A stretch of DNA of 40,048 nucleotides from Prado023 sp036375875 (GCA_036375875.1 DASVBK010000172.1:1-40048), one strand, 5' to 3'. Numbered from the stretch's first letter, positions 8,620 through 17,889 are shown. Numbers and translations: made by a program. Notes: generated from the letters alone by a model not told the origin.

Positions 8620-8701
8620 GAGCGCCGACCCTATGTGCACACCCGCCAGGGGCGTCGCTCAGGAGGAGCGGCGAGCACGACTGGTGGCACAGTGTGCGTC
8701 C

Positions 8702-10300
8702 ATGGCGGTGGTCGAGCTGCGCGTGCTGGAGGGGCCGAACCCTGACGTGGCCGCGCCCGCCATCCGCCTGACGCTCACCCGCCCGGCGGAGGACCTCGAC
8801 CTGGCCGCGCTCACTGACCGGATCGCCCGCGCCGCGGACGCGTTCGTGGGGCCCGCGGTGGTGCGGCCCGGCTCGGACGGCACGGTCGTGGTGGCCTTCC
8901 CGTGGCAGCGTGAGGGCACCGGGGAGGCGATCGGCCAGGCGCTCGCGCGGGTGCTCGCCGAGGGTCCGGCGGTGCCGCTCGACGAACGGGTGGCGGCCGC
9001 GGTGCTGCACGTGCGGGCTGCCGATCCGGGGGATCCACCCCGTCTGCTGGACCCGGTCGTGCCGACCGTGGCGGTCACGGGCACGAACGGCAAGACGACC
9101 ACGACGCGACTGCTGGGCCGGATGGCGGCCGAGGCGGGCCTGCTGGCGGCGTGGAGCAGCACGGATGGCGTCTTCGTGGCCGGGCGCTGTGTCGATGCGG
9201 GGGACTGGTCCGGGCCGGGCGGCGCGCGGCAGGTGCTGGCCACGCCAGGACTGGGCTTCGCGGTGCTGGAGACGGCGCGGGGCGGGCTGATGCTGCGCGG
9301 GATGGGGGTGTGCGCAGTGGACGTGGCCGTGTTCACCAACGTCAGCGCCGACCACCTCGGGCTGCAGGGCCTGGACACCGTCGACCAGCTCGCGTGGGCC
9401 AAGGCCACGGTGGTGCGCGTGGTGCGGCCCGGCGGGTGGGCGGTGCTCAACGCCGAGGACCCGCTGGTGCGTCGCTACCACGACGCCGGGGCCGGGCGGC
9501 CCTGGCTGTTCGCGCTGGACCCTGCGGGGGAGGGGGCGGCCTTCGCCGCCTCGCTCGGGGCGCCGCTGGCGACCGTGGTCGACGGCCGGCTGGTCGTGCA
9601 GGGCTGGCAGGAGGTGCCCGTCGACCTCGGCGCGGTGCTGGACGTGCCGGTCACGATCGCCGGCCTGTCCCACGAGAACCTGGCCAATGCCCTGGCCGCG
9701 GCGAGCGCCGGGCTCGCTGCGGGCCTGCCTGTCGAGGCGGTGCGCCGCGGCCTGCAGGGGTTCGCGCCCGACATGGCGGCCAGTCCCGGCCGGATGAACG
9801 TCTGGACCATCCCGACCACCGATGGGGGTGCGGCGACCGTCATCCTCGACTTCGCCCACAACGAGGCCGGCGCGGAGGCCCTGCTGCGGGTCGGCGCCGG
9901 GCTGCGCCGGCCCGGGGCGGGCTTGCACGTCTCGATCGGCAACGCCGGGGACCGCACCGACGACGGCATCCGGGAGGTCGCACGCATGGCGGGCGCAGCC
10001 GCCGACACGGTGCAGCTCGCAGCCAAGGCCCACTACCTGCGGGGTCGAACCCAGGAGGAGATGGACGCGCTGCAGCGCGCCGGGCTGGCGCAGGTGGGTC
10101 GCGCGCCGATCGAGGAGACCCCGGACGAGCCGTCCGGCCTGCGGGCCCTGCTCGCGCGCGCCCGCGACGGTGACGTGCTGGCCATGATGATCCACCAGGA
10201 CCGCGATGCGTGCGTCGCGCTGCTCGTCCGCGTCGGCGCGGTGCCCGATGACGTGGCCGCGTTGCGCGCGAAGGCGGCGGCTGCCCGGGGCTCCCGGTGA
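8702..10300 (+). CDS. Cyanophycin-synthetase-like Mur ligase lacking the ATP-grasp domain
   Basis: A 532-residue protein. Residues 1-105 look like the N-terminal domain of cyanophycin synthetase (RVLEGPNPDVAAPAIRL, compared with RVYRGPN...GPAIHL in the CphA of this window). A Mur ligase module then begins at once, with the P-loop GTNGKTTTT at 127-135, STDGV, AVLETARGG, NVSADHLGL and ILDFAHNEAG. All have counterparts in CphA of this window, but the ATP-grasp domain of about 280 residues that lies between them in CphA is missing. In CphA the Mur part adds Arg to aspartate side chains and the ATP-grasp part extends the backbone. This protein could therefore ligate an amino acid but not polymerise alone. 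Leaderless start: CACAGT lies 8 nt before ATG. Confidence 0.85.
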   Translation: MAVVELRVLEGPNPDVAAPAIRLTLTRPAEDLDLAALTDRIARAADAFVGPAVVRPGSDGTVVVAFPWQREGTGEAIGQALARVLAEGPAVPLDERVAAAVLHVRAADPGDPPRLLDPVVPTVAVTGTNGKTTTTRLLGRMAAEAGLLAAWSSTDGVFVAGRCVDAGDWSGPGGARQVLATPGLGFAVLETARGGLMLRGMGVCAVDVAVFTNVSADHLGLQGLDTVDQLAWAKATVVRVVRPGGWAVLNAEDPLVRRYHDAGAGRPWLFALDPAGEGAAFAASLGAPLATVVDGRLVVQGWQEVPVDLGAVLDVPVTIAGLSHENLANALAAASAGLAAGLPVEAVRRGLQGFAPDMAASPGRMNVWTIPTTDGGAATVILDFAHNEAGAEALLRVGAGLRRPGAGLHVSIGNAGDRTDDGIREVARMAGAAADTVQLAAKAHYLRGRTQEEMDALQRAGLAQVGRAPIEETPDEPSGLRALLARARDGDVLAMMIHQDRDACVALLVRVGAVPDDVAALRAKAAAARGSR

Positions 10301-10328
10301 GTGGGAAGCCAGCGCGTGGGCCCGTCGG

Positions 10329-11507
10329 TCAGGTCGACGACGGCCCGGCGACGGCCGGGTAGATCGTCGACTCGAAGAGTTTCCCCACCTCGTCGCCAAC
10401 CCCCTGTTCGTTGCCGGTCACGGGGTCGATCCAGACCTGGCTGACGAAGACGAGATCGTCCTCGGGGAAGACCCAGATCCCCTGGCCGCCGTAGCCCGAG
10501 GCTGCGAAGCCGCGCTCGTCCGCCCACCACTGGTACCCGTACGCCGGGTCACCGTCCACCCGATCCCTCGTGGCAGCGCGCACCCACTGCTTCGGGACGA
10601 CCTGCCTGCCCTCCCATGCGCCGTCGCGCAGGTACAGCAGCCCCAGCTTGGCAAGGTCCTGCGCCCGCAGCCGCAACCCGTACGGACCCAGGTTCCGGCC
10701 CTGCGGATCGGTCGCCCAGCCGAACGCCGGCCCGTTGAGGGCCGACACCTCGTCGATGGACGCCACCGGCTCCTCGGCGGGCTCGGTCTCGATGCCGAGG
10801 GGGGCGAACAGCACGGTGCGGGCGTAGTCCAGCGTCGACTGGCCGGTCGCCTCCTCGAGGATCGCGGCGAGCAGGTGGGAGGTGGCGTTCGAGTAGGAGA
10901 ACGCGTTCCGGGGCTTCTCCGGGCTGTACTCGAGCAGGCTGGCGATCCAGTCGTCATGACCAGCCTGGCCATCCATGCCCGGGGGGTTGGAGATGAAGCC
11001 CCCCGACATCGTCAGCAACCGCTCGAGGGTCACGTCGGCCTGGCCGGGCGACATCCGGTCGGCGTACGCGGGGAGCAGCGTGTCGAGCGTGGCGTCGAGG
11101 CTGCTGAGGTGTCCCTGCGCGAGGGCGATCCCGATCAGGGTCCCGATCACGCTCTTGGTGACCGACCAGACCTGGTGACGATCCGTCGGACGGGAGTCGA
11201 AGTACCGCTCGTACGCCGTGCGCCCGTGCGCAAGCACGATCACCGACCGGAGGCCCTCGTACTGGGGCTTGGCCAGCTCGGCATCGAGGGCCTGCGCCAG
11301 TGCGGCGTCCGTGGCCCTGGCGGCGGGCGAAGCGGCAGCTGGCAGCAGGGGCGGTAGCGCCGCGGCCCCGGCAGCGCTGATGTCGTCCGAGGCCCGCGGC
11401 GCACTGGGGCTGTTGCTCCCGGTGCACCCCGACAGCCCGAGGGCGAGCACCAGGGCGCCTGCGACGCACCTCCGCGCAACCCGACGGGGGTGCGTCCCAG
11501 GGGTCAT
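10329..11507 (-). CDS. Lipoprotein serine hydrolase, class C beta-lactamase fold
   Basis: A 392-residue protein with a lipoprotein signal peptide ending in the lipobox LSGC (Cys28), so it is predicted to be anchored outside the membrane. It has the beta-lactamase/DD-peptidase motifs SVTK at 115-118 (nucleophile Ser115), YSN at 205-207, and SGYGGQG near the C-terminus in place of the KTG/HTG motif. Such family members include D-stereospecific peptidases, esterases and 6-aminohexanoate-dimer hydrolases; true beta-lactamase activity is unlikely but not excluded. The start at 11507 overlaps the stop of the small membrane protein gene upstream (ATGA), so they form an operon. No family-specific clue to the substrate. 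Confidence 0.87.
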   Translation of the reverse strand: MTPGTHPRRVARRCVAGALVLALGLSGCTGSNSPSAPRASDDISAAGAAALPPLLPAAASPAARATDAALAQALDAELAKPQYEGLRSVIVLAHGRTAYERYFDSRPTDRHQVWSVTKSVIGTLIGIALAQGHLSSLDATLDTLLPAYADRMSPGQADVTLERLLTMSGGFISNPPGMDGQAGHDDWIASLLEYSPEKPRNAFSYSNATSHLLAAILEEATGQSTLDYARTVLFAPLGIETEPAEEPVASIDEVSALNGPAFGWATDPQGRNLGPYGLRLRAQDLAKLGLLYLRDGAWEGRQVVPKQWVRAATRDRVDGDPAYGYQWWADERGFAASGYGGQGIWVFPEDDLVFVSQVWIDPVTGNEQGVGDEVGKLFESTIYPAVAGPSST

Positions 11508-11758
11508 GACAGCCCGTCCACCAGGACCATCACCGCGGTGATCGCCGTGCCCATGGTGCCACCGATCACGAGCACGAGGCCCAACCCGGGCAGCGGTCCC
11601 CACACGGCGAGCAGCAGGCCGAGGAGGAGCAGCCCGAGCGGGAGGGTGAGGGCGCGCCACCGTCGACGGGGACCGCCGTCGAGGCTGCCGAGCACCGCGT
11701 GCCCGGCCTGCCCCTGGTGCTGCCGTCGATGCAGATCGCCGGTGTCGTAGCCGCCCAT
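11504..11758 (-). CDS. Small two-helix membrane protein
   Basis: An 84-residue protein with a polar, His/Gln/Arg-rich N-terminus (about 38 residues), then two predicted transmembrane helices (LTLPLGLLLLGLLLAVWG and LVIGGTMGTAITAVMVLV). I do not recognise the family. The start is supported by AGGAGGG about 5 nt before ATG, and its stop overlaps the start of the serine hydrolase gene. It may help place that lipoprotein or simply share its promoter. Confidence 0.65.
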   Translation of the reverse strand: MGGYDTGDLHRRQHQGQAGHAVLGSLDGGPRRRWRALTLPLGLLLLGLLLAVWGPLPGLGLVLVIGGTMGTAITAVMVLVDGLS

Positions 11759-11830
11759 GGTGCCCTCCTGCCAGGTCTCCGGGCCTGCGCCCGGGGCCAC
11801 CGCTGCTGGTGCGCGGGTGCCCGACTGAGT

Positions 11831-11844
11831 CGAGGCTAGCCTCG
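11831..11844. promoter_or_regulatory. Palindromic divergent -10 region
   Basis: CGAGGCTAGCCTCG is a perfect 14-bp palindrome. It contains TAGCCT on both strands (plus 11837-11842; minus 11838-11833), each fitting TANNNT. It lies between the minus-strand membrane protein/hydrolase operon (leader about 70 nt) and the plus-strand LuxR-type regulator (leader about 110 nt), so it could drive both from a symmetric -10 element, or be an operator. Confidence 0.4.
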
Positions 11845-11961
11845 TGGTCGGTCGCCGCACCATGACCAGAATTCGCCATCCGGCCGGCTGCGCTCGGGCG
11901 CGTTGCTGAACAAGGGTCGCTGTGCCAGCCTTGGCCAGACCGTGGGGGAGGAGGACTGGAC

Positions 11962-14958
11962 GTGTCCACGCCCTCGCCCCTGTTCCGGGTCTGGTCCCCT
12001 CTCGAGCCTCCCCGGTGGTGGCTTGATCCGCAGGGCCCAGAGCTCGTCGGCCGAGGTGTCGAGTCCGCGTGCATCGAGCGGCTCTGGGAGTCCGTCCTCG
12101 ACGGACGGCGACAGGCGCTGCTCGTGAGCGGGGAGCCGGGGGTCGGCAAGTCGCGCCTGGTGGCCGCCGCGTGTCGTCGCCTGCTCGACCGCGGTGCCGC
12201 GGTGCTCTTGGGCTCCTGCCTGCCGGACGCCCCAGTCGCGTACGAACCGTTCCGCGAGCCGATCGTCTCCCTGGCCGCCGCCGTGGAGGGTCGGTCCCCA
12301 GCGGCGGTCGCACTGACCCGCGCCCAGCTCGGCTCGCTGGTGCGGCCGGACCAGGCCGCGCGCGAGGCCAGCAATCCGGGCCAGGAGTCCTTCGAGGCGG
12401 TCGTCGCCGTGCTGCGGGCGGCCAGCCTGCGCCGACCGGTGGTGCTGGTCCTGGAGGACCTGCACTGGGCGACCCCCTCGACGCTCGCCCTGCTCAGCTG
12501 GATCATCCGACGACTGCCGGACGCCCGCCTGTTGGTGCTGATGACGGCACGACTTGCTCCGCCCGATCGATCCGAGGTGCTGGCGAGCACCGTGGCCGGC
12601 CTTGCGAGGGAGCCGGGAGTCCACAGGCTGGCCCTGACGGGACTCGGAGGCGACGACGTCGGGCTCCTCCTCCAGGCGCAGACCGGGCTTCCACCTGCGG
12701 CGCTCCATCGCGTCGCGGCACGACTCGCTGCCCAGACCGGCGGGAATCCCTTCCTGGTGCAGGAGCTGTGCCGGGACCTCCTCGACGGGGACATCCTCGG
12801 GGGGGACCTGCACGCCGGGGGGCTGGACCAGGCGTCCTCGGACGACGAGGTCCACGTCCCGGACGTGGTCCGTGACCTGGTCACCGCCCGGCTGCGCACC
12901 CTGCCCCCAGCCCTCCAGCACGTGGTCGCGCTCGCAGCCGTGATCGGCAGTCGTGTCCCGCTGCCGTTGCTCGACGCCGTGGCCGACCGTACCGCCGTGG
13001 CCCCGGCAGTCGAGGCAGCGGTCGGCCTCGGCCTGCTGGTCCCGGAGCCTGGGTCGTCGGCCGTGCGGTTCCCGCACGCCCTGGCCCGCCAGGCGGTCAT
13101 CGATGCGACGCCGCGGGCGCGACGGGCGGCCTGCCACGGTCGCGTCGCCGATGTGCTCGAGCTGCGCTCCGGGCGCAGCCTTCCTGAGCTCTCGGAGCTG
13201 GCCCACCACACGCTGCACGCGACCGGCCGTGCCCCCAGGGCCAAGGCCTATCTCGAGCAGTGCGGCGTGCTGGCGGACCGCTCGTTCGCCTATCTGGAGG
13301 CTTCCCGTCACTTCGAGCGTGCCGCCGAGCTCGCGGACGAGGCGGCCGAGCGGCATCGGCTCCAGCTGCTCGCCGCGGGCTGCCTGCAGAGCGCTGGCGA
13401 CTACGGCGCCGCCCGGGGGCTGGCCGCCGGAATCGTGGCGCAGTCGCAGGATCCGGCCGTCCGGCTCGCCGCCGCGACCCTCATGGAGCAGGAGGCGACG
13501 CTGCTCGGCGGCGACCTCGAGTCCCTGCGCACGCTCACCCGTGCGCTGGCCAGCGCCCCGTGCTCGCTCGATGACCCCGCGTGTCTCGTGGCGCTCGGCG
13601 GGCTCGCCCGCGCGCTGGATCAGGTTGCCTGGTCGCCGGCCGCCCCGGCGCTCAGCGACGCGGTCCTCGGCCATGCTCGGCGCACGCGGTCGGACCACGT
13701 GGTGGAGCGGGTGCTGCAGACCCGGCTCCCCCTGGCGCTGGGCCGGGCTGACCGCGCCCGCGCGCTGCTCCCCGATGCCCGGGAGCTGTCCGGGCTGGCG
13801 CGCCCGTCCCGACGCAGCGACCTCCTCGGGGCCTCCGGGTTCTTCCGGTGCCTCCTGGGCATCAGGGTCGGGGATCCGCAGGAGGTGGCGGCCGGCATCG
13901 CCGACTTCGAGCTCGCCGAGGACCTCAGCGGCGTGATGTGGTTCCGGTACTGGCCCCAGGCGGTGGACCTCGCCCTGCGCTTCATGCGCGGGGACCTCGT
14001 CGGCGCCGAGGCGCTCGCGTGGTCGTTGCACCGGTGGCTGCAGGAGCACCACGGGCCGGACGAGCTCGGTCACCTTGGCCTGCAGGTCCTCCTCGTCCGC
14101 CGCGAGATGGGCCTCCTCGGCGCCACGAGCGCCGTGGTCACGGGTGATGAGGACGCTGGCGCCACCTGGTCGCCCGGGCTGCTCGCCCTCTACACCGAGC
14201 TGGGCATGTGGGGTCCGGCCCAGCGGGTCCTCGAGCGGGTCGCCGCTCCGGAGGTCCTTGCCGCCAATGCCCGTACCGGGTACATGGCGACGGCCCTCGG
14301 GTTCATGGTCGACGCGGCGCTGGCCCTGCACGACGAGGTGGTCCTGCAGCGACTGCGCCCGATCCTGGCCCAGCATGCCGGGCTCGTGCTGGTCTCGGAG
14401 CAGTTCGTCGCCGTCTCGGGCACCGCGGACCGGTACCTGGGCATGGTGGACTCGGCGCTCGGACAGGGTGATCCGATCGCATCGTTCGACGCCGCCGAGC
14501 ACCTGGCGCAGCGCGCTGGCTTCGTCGTGGACCGCGCGCTCACGCTCGCCGCACGGGCGCAGCACGTGGCCGCCGCGGAGGCGCCGAGCGCGCCGGAAGT
14601 GGCCCGATGCGTTGCCGCCGCGCGGGCACTGGCCGAGCCCATCGGGCAACGACGGGTGCTGCGCATGCTCGATCACCTGCCGGGGCCGAGCGGCAACCCG
14701 CGCGGAGCCCCGCCCAGGTTGACAGCGCGCGAGCAGGACGTGCTCGCACTGCTGCGGGTGGGCGCCTCCAATCGTCAGATCGCCCGGGCGCTGGGGATCA
14801 GCGAGTACACGGCCGCCAACCACGTGCGGGCGATCCTGGCCAAGACCGGGTGTGCCAACCGCACGCAGGCGGCCCTGCTCGCACCCCAGCCGGCAGGGTC
14901 AGGCGTGCGGCTCAGCCCGAGCCTGCCTCCTGTGAGCCCACCTCGGACCCGGCGATGA
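11962..14958 (+). CDS. LuxR-family ATP-binding transcriptional regulator (LAL type)
   Basis: A 998-residue regulator. A short N-terminal part leads into an AAA/STAND-type ATPase with Walker A SGEPGVGKS (56-64) and Walker B VLVLEDLHWA (161-170). A long Ala/Leu-rich helical region of TPR-like repeats (about 400-900) follows, then a LuxR helix-turn-helix at 920-975 (LTAREQDVLALL, SNRQIARALGIS, TAANHVRAILAKTG). Members bind an inducer through the repeats and activate nearby genes; the ligand cannot be read from sequence. GTG at 11962 has GGGAGGAGG about 9 nt upstream. The divergent lipoprotein hydrolase operon is the obvious first target to consider. The tail after the HTH is Pro/Ser-rich. Confidence 0.92.
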   Translation: MSTPSPLFRVWSPLEPPRWWLDPQGPELVGRGVESACIERLWESVLDGRRQALLVSGEPGVGKSRLVAAACRRLLDRGAAVLLGSCLPDAPVAYEPFREPIVSLAAAVEGRSPAAVALTRAQLGSLVRPDQAAREASNPGQESFEAVVAVLRAASLRRPVVLVLEDLHWATPSTLALLSWIIRRLPDARLLVLMTARLAPPDRSEVLASTVAGLAREPGVHRLALTGLGGDDVGLLLQAQTGLPPAALHRVAARLAAQTGGNPFLVQELCRDLLDGDILGGDLHAGGLDQASSDDEVHVPDVVRDLVTARLRTLPPALQHVVALAAVIGSRVPLPLLDAVADRTAVAPAVEAAVGLGLLVPEPGSSAVRFPHALARQAVIDATPRARRAACHGRVADVLELRSGRSLPELSELAHHTLHATGRAPRAKAYLEQCGVLADRSFAYLEASRHFERAAELADEAAERHRLQLLAAGCLQSAGDYGAARGLAAGIVAQSQDPAVRLAAATLMEQEATLLGGDLESLRTLTRALASAPCSLDDPACLVALGGLARALDQVAWSPAAPALSDAVLGHARRTRSDHVVERVLQTRLPLALGRADRARALLPDARELSGLARPSRRSDLLGASGFFRCLLGIRVGDPQEVAAGIADFELAEDLSGVMWFRYWPQAVDLALRFMRGDLVGAEALAWSLHRWLQEHHGPDELGHLGLQVLLVRREMGLLGATSAVVTGDEDAGATWSPGLLALYTELGMWGPAQRVLERVAAPEVLAANARTGYMATALGFMVDAALALHDEVVLQRLRPILAQHAGLVLVSEQFVAVSGTADRYLGMVDSALGQGDPIASFDAAEHLAQRAGFVVDRALTLAARAQHVAAAEAPSAPEVARCVAAARALAEPIGQRRVLRMLDHLPGPSGNPRGAPPRLTAREQDVLALLRVGASNRQIARALGISEYTAANHVRAILAKTGCANRTQAALLAPQPAGSGVRLSPSLPPVSPPRTRR

Positions 14959-15145
14959 CCGCCTCCACGAGGGGTTGTGCGCCGGCACCGGCGGCACGGC
15001 GAGCGGCCTGCTCCGCGGGATCGGGATCCAGGCAGTAGGCCTTCCCCGGACCTGACATGAGCAGGCTGCGCACCCACACCGAGTCGTCATCCGCGCCGAG
15101 TCCACCCGCGTCGGGGCGACGTTCCGGCTCCGGCGGGTCGACCAT
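14912..15145 (-). CDS. Possible small protein at the end of the cyanophycin operon
   Basis: A 77-residue frame starting 11 nt after the cphA stop, on the same strand. It has no recognised family. The centre (SVWVRSLLMSGPGKAYCLDP) is the least compositionally biased part; the rest is Ala/Asp/Glu/Gly/Pro-rich. AGGGG lies 8 nt before ATG. Its 3' end overlaps the end of the LuxR-type gene by 47 bp, tail to tail. It may be a genuine third cph gene, or read-through sequence that stays open by chance. Confidence 0.42.
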   Translation of the reverse strand: MVDPPEPERRPDAGGLGADDDSVWVRSLLMSGPGKAYCLDPDPAEQAARRAAGAGAQPLVEAVIAGSEVGSQEAGSG

Positions 15146-15156
15146 GGCTCGGACCC

Positions 15157-17889
15157 CTACTCGTGCATCGCCGCGTGGCCGAGGCTCTCCAGCTCCGCGT
15201 ACACCGCGTCGGTCTGGTCGGCGCAGATGGCCACCACGTCGCCGACGTGGGCCTGCCCCACGGCCCAGCGCACGGCCTCGAGCTCGTCGCAGATCACGCG
15301 GAGGTCCTTGGCCCGTGACGCGCCGGCGGCGATCGCCTCCCGGACGCCCTGCGCCACGAGCTCGGCCACCACGCCCGGTTCGCGGCCGCGCAGCTTCGCG
15401 TCCTCCTTGACCACGCAGAGGTCGAAGTGCAGCGCGGCAGTGCGGCCCAGCTCGACGATGTCCTCGTCGCGGCGGTCACCTGCCGTGCCGACGACGCCGA
15501 TGCGGCGGCGCTTGTGCACCTCGGAGCTCGCTGCCTCGAGGCCGTCGGTGTAGGAGGCGATGAACTCGCCGAGTGCCGCCAGCCCCGCGGGGTTGTGTGC
15601 GTAGTCCACGAAGACGTTGATGCCCTTGACATCGATGTGGTTCAGCCGCCCGGGCGCGAGGTGGTAGCTGGTGGAGAACGTGCGCAGCCCCGCCCGGATG
15701 TCGTGCAGGTGCGCGCCCGCCGCGAAGCAGGCGCCCGCGGCAGCCATGGCGTTGGCCACGTTGAACCGGGCCCGCCCGCCGAACGTGGCCGGCAGCAGGT
15801 GGGTGAACGCCACCTGCATCGAGCGCTTGCCCTGGCGCAGCACGATGGACTCGCCGAGCTCGCCACGCTCCAGCACCAGTGCCAGGCCGCCGTCGCGGCA
15901 GTGCCGGTCGATCATGGTGCGCTGCGTCGAGCCCGGCTCGGCCATGGAGAACCAGACGATGCTGCCGTGGCAGCGCCGGGCCATGCCGGCCACGTGCGGG
16001 TCGTCGGCATTGAGCACGGCGTACCCGCCACGGGGCACCGCCTCGACCACGACGCTCTTGACGTCGGCGAGGTCCTCGAGGGTGTTGATGCCCTTGAGGC
16101 CGAGGTGGTCGCTGGCCACGTTGAGCACCACGGCCACGTCGTTGCGGTCATAGCCCAGGCCCTCGCGCAGGATGCCGCCGCGTGCCACCTCGAGCACCGC
16201 GAAGTCCACGCGGGGGTTCTGCAGGACCATCCGCGCGCTCTTCGGCCCCGAGGCGTCCGAGCGGATCACCAGCCGCTCGTCGATGACCACCCCGTCGGTG
16301 GAGGTCATGCCGACCTTGCGGCCCATGCCCTTGAAGACGTGGCCGATCATCCGCGAGGTGGTGGTCTTGCCGTTCGTGCCGGTCACCGCGACGATCGGCA
16401 CCCGGCTGGGGGAGCCGGGCGGGAACAGCAGGTCGATCACCGGCTTGGCGATGTACTGCGGCTCGCCGATCGTCGGATGCGTGTGCATCCGGAAGCCCGG
16501 GGCGGCGTTGACCTCGCAGATCGCCCCGCCGCGCTCGCGGACCGGCTGGGTGATGTCGGGGGCGATGAAGTCGATGCCGGCCACGTCGAGGCCGACAACG
16601 CGCGCGGCCTCCTCGGCGATCTCGATGTTGTCCGGATGGGCGTCGGTCGTGCGGTCGATCGAGATGCCGCCGGTGGACATGTTCGCCGTGAGCGCGAGCT
16701 TCACCATCGCCCCGGCCTCGGGCACGGCGTCCATGTCGTGGCCCTGGGCCTCGACCAGTGCGACCGCTGCCTCGTCGACCTTGATGCGGGTCAGCACCTT
16801 CTCGTGGCCCACCCCGCGGCGCGGGTCGGCGTTCGTGCGCTCGACGAGCTCGGCCACGGTGTGCTCGCCGTCGCCGACCACGTGGGCGGGAACCCGCTCG
16901 GCGACCGCGGCGATCCGCCCGCCCACCACCAGGAAGCGGTAGTCGTTGCCCGTGATGTAGCTCTCCACCTGCAGGTAGCCGCTGCGCGACTCGGCCTTGG
17001 CCACGTCGTAGCCAGCCTCGAGGCCCGCGTCATCGGTGATGTTGAGCACGACGCCGCGGCCGTGGTTGCCGTCCAGCGGCTTGATGACGACCGGGTAGCC
17101 GATCCAGCGGGCGGCCCGCAGCGCGCCACGCAGGGTGCGCACGGACTCGGACTTGGGCACCGGCAGGCCGGCCGCGGCCAGCAGCTTGTTGGTCATGTCC
17201 TTGTCGCTGGCGATGTCCGTGGCCAGCGCCGAGGTCTGCGAGGTCATGGTCGCCCGGATGCGCTTGGCGTGGCAGCCCTGGCCCAGCTGCACCAGGGAGG
17301 CGTCGTTCAGGCGCATCCACGGGATGTCGCGGGCGACCGCCTCGTCGACCAGGGCCTGCGTCGAGGGGCCGAAGGCCGTGCGCTCCGCCGCCAGCAGGAA
17401 CTCCTCGAGCTCGGCGGCGAAGTCGAAGGCGGGGTCGGGCGCCACGAGGTCGTTGACCATCCGCACCGCGAGCCGCGCGGCCGCGAGGCCCACCTTCTCG
17501 TCCTGGTAGCCGAAGACCACGTGGTACTGGCCGGGCACGCCGGTGCTGCGCGTCTTGCCGCGGCGCGTGTCGTGGCCCACCTCGCTCTGCAGCTGCAGCG
17601 CGATGTGCTCGGCCACGTGCCCCACCCAGGTGCCCTCGCGCAGCCGCTCGGCGAACCCGCCGCGGCGCCCCCGGGAGCACGAGTGCTCACCGACCCCGGG
17701 CAGCCACGCCAGCAGGGTGTCCGTGAAGCCCGGGAGCAGGTCGGTCGGGTACTCCTCGAGCGAGCCGAGGTCGACCACGAGGTGGATCGCCGGCCCGTAC
17801 GACCAGACGTTCGGTCCCCGGTAGACCCGGGTCTCGACAATCGCGAGGTCGGGGCTGGCCGGGCCGCTGGGGACGGGACGGTCGGTCAC
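15157..17889 (-). CDS. cphA: Cyanophycin synthetase
   Basis: A 910-residue enzyme of usual CphA length that makes multi-L-arginyl-poly-L-aspartate, a cytoplasmic nitrogen store, from Asp, Arg and ATP. The N domain is about 18-190 (VYRGPNVWSYGPAIHL). The ATP-grasp domain (about 220-480) contains PVVIKPLDGNHGRGV, FLVVGGRIAAVAERVPAHV and EVNAAPGFRMHTHPT. The Mur ligase domain has its P-loop GTNGKTTT at 504-511, plus NVASDHLGLKG and VDYAHNPAGL. The key motifs of both active sites appear intact. AAGGAG precedes GTG at 17889 by 5 nt. The start overlaps the stop of the cyanophycinase gene (GTGA), so synthesis and breakdown genes are translationally coupled. Confidence 0.97.
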   Translation of the reverse strand: MTDRPVPSGPASPDLAIVETRVYRGPNVWSYGPAIHLVVDLGSLEEYPTDLLPGFTDTLLAWLPGVGEHSCSRGRRGGFAERLREGTWVGHVAEHIALQLQSEVGHDTRRGKTRSTGVPGQYHVVFGYQDEKVGLAAARLAVRMVNDLVAPDPAFDFAAELEEFLLAAERTAFGPSTQALVDEAVARDIPWMRLNDASLVQLGQGCHAKRIRATMTSQTSALATDIASDKDMTNKLLAAAGLPVPKSESVRTLRGALRAARWIGYPVVIKPLDGNHGRGVVLNITDDAGLEAGYDVAKAESRSGYLQVESYITGNDYRFLVVGGRIAAVAERVPAHVVGDGEHTVAELVERTNADPRRGVGHEKVLTRIKVDEAAVALVEAQGHDMDAVPEAGAMVKLALTANMSTGGISIDRTTDAHPDNIEIAEEAARVVGLDVAGIDFIAPDITQPVRERGGAICEVNAAPGFRMHTHPTIGEPQYIAKPVIDLLFPPGSPSRVPIVAVTGTNGKTTTSRMIGHVFKGMGRKVGMTSTDGVVIDERLVIRSDASGPKSARMVLQNPRVDFAVLEVARGGILREGLGYDRNDVAVVLNVASDHLGLKGINTLEDLADVKSVVVEAVPRGGYAVLNADDPHVAGMARRCHGSIVWFSMAEPGSTQRTMIDRHCRDGGLALVLERGELGESIVLRQGKRSMQVAFTHLLPATFGGRARFNVANAMAAAGACFAAGAHLHDIRAGLRTFSTSYHLAPGRLNHIDVKGINVFVDYAHNPAGLAALGEFIASYTDGLEAASSEVHKRRRIGVVGTAGDRRDEDIVELGRTAALHFDLCVVKEDAKLRGREPGVVAELVAQGVREAIAAGASRAKDLRVICDELEAVRWAVGQAHVGDVVAICADQTDAVYAELESLGHAAMHE

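Noticed and set aside
8447..10399. 650-residue minus-strand frame
   Set aside because: Antisense to the Mur ligase gene and rich in Arg, His, Gly and Pro, as expected of a shadow frame.
10329..11507. Antibiotic-resistance beta-lactamase
   Set aside because: The SxxK and YxN motifs are present, but the third motif is GYGGQG rather than KTG, and the lipoprotein layout fits the broad serine hydrolase family; resistance cannot be claimed.
11836..14823. 995-residue minus-strand frame
   Set aside because: Antisense to the LuxR-type regulator; no protein motif and biased composition.
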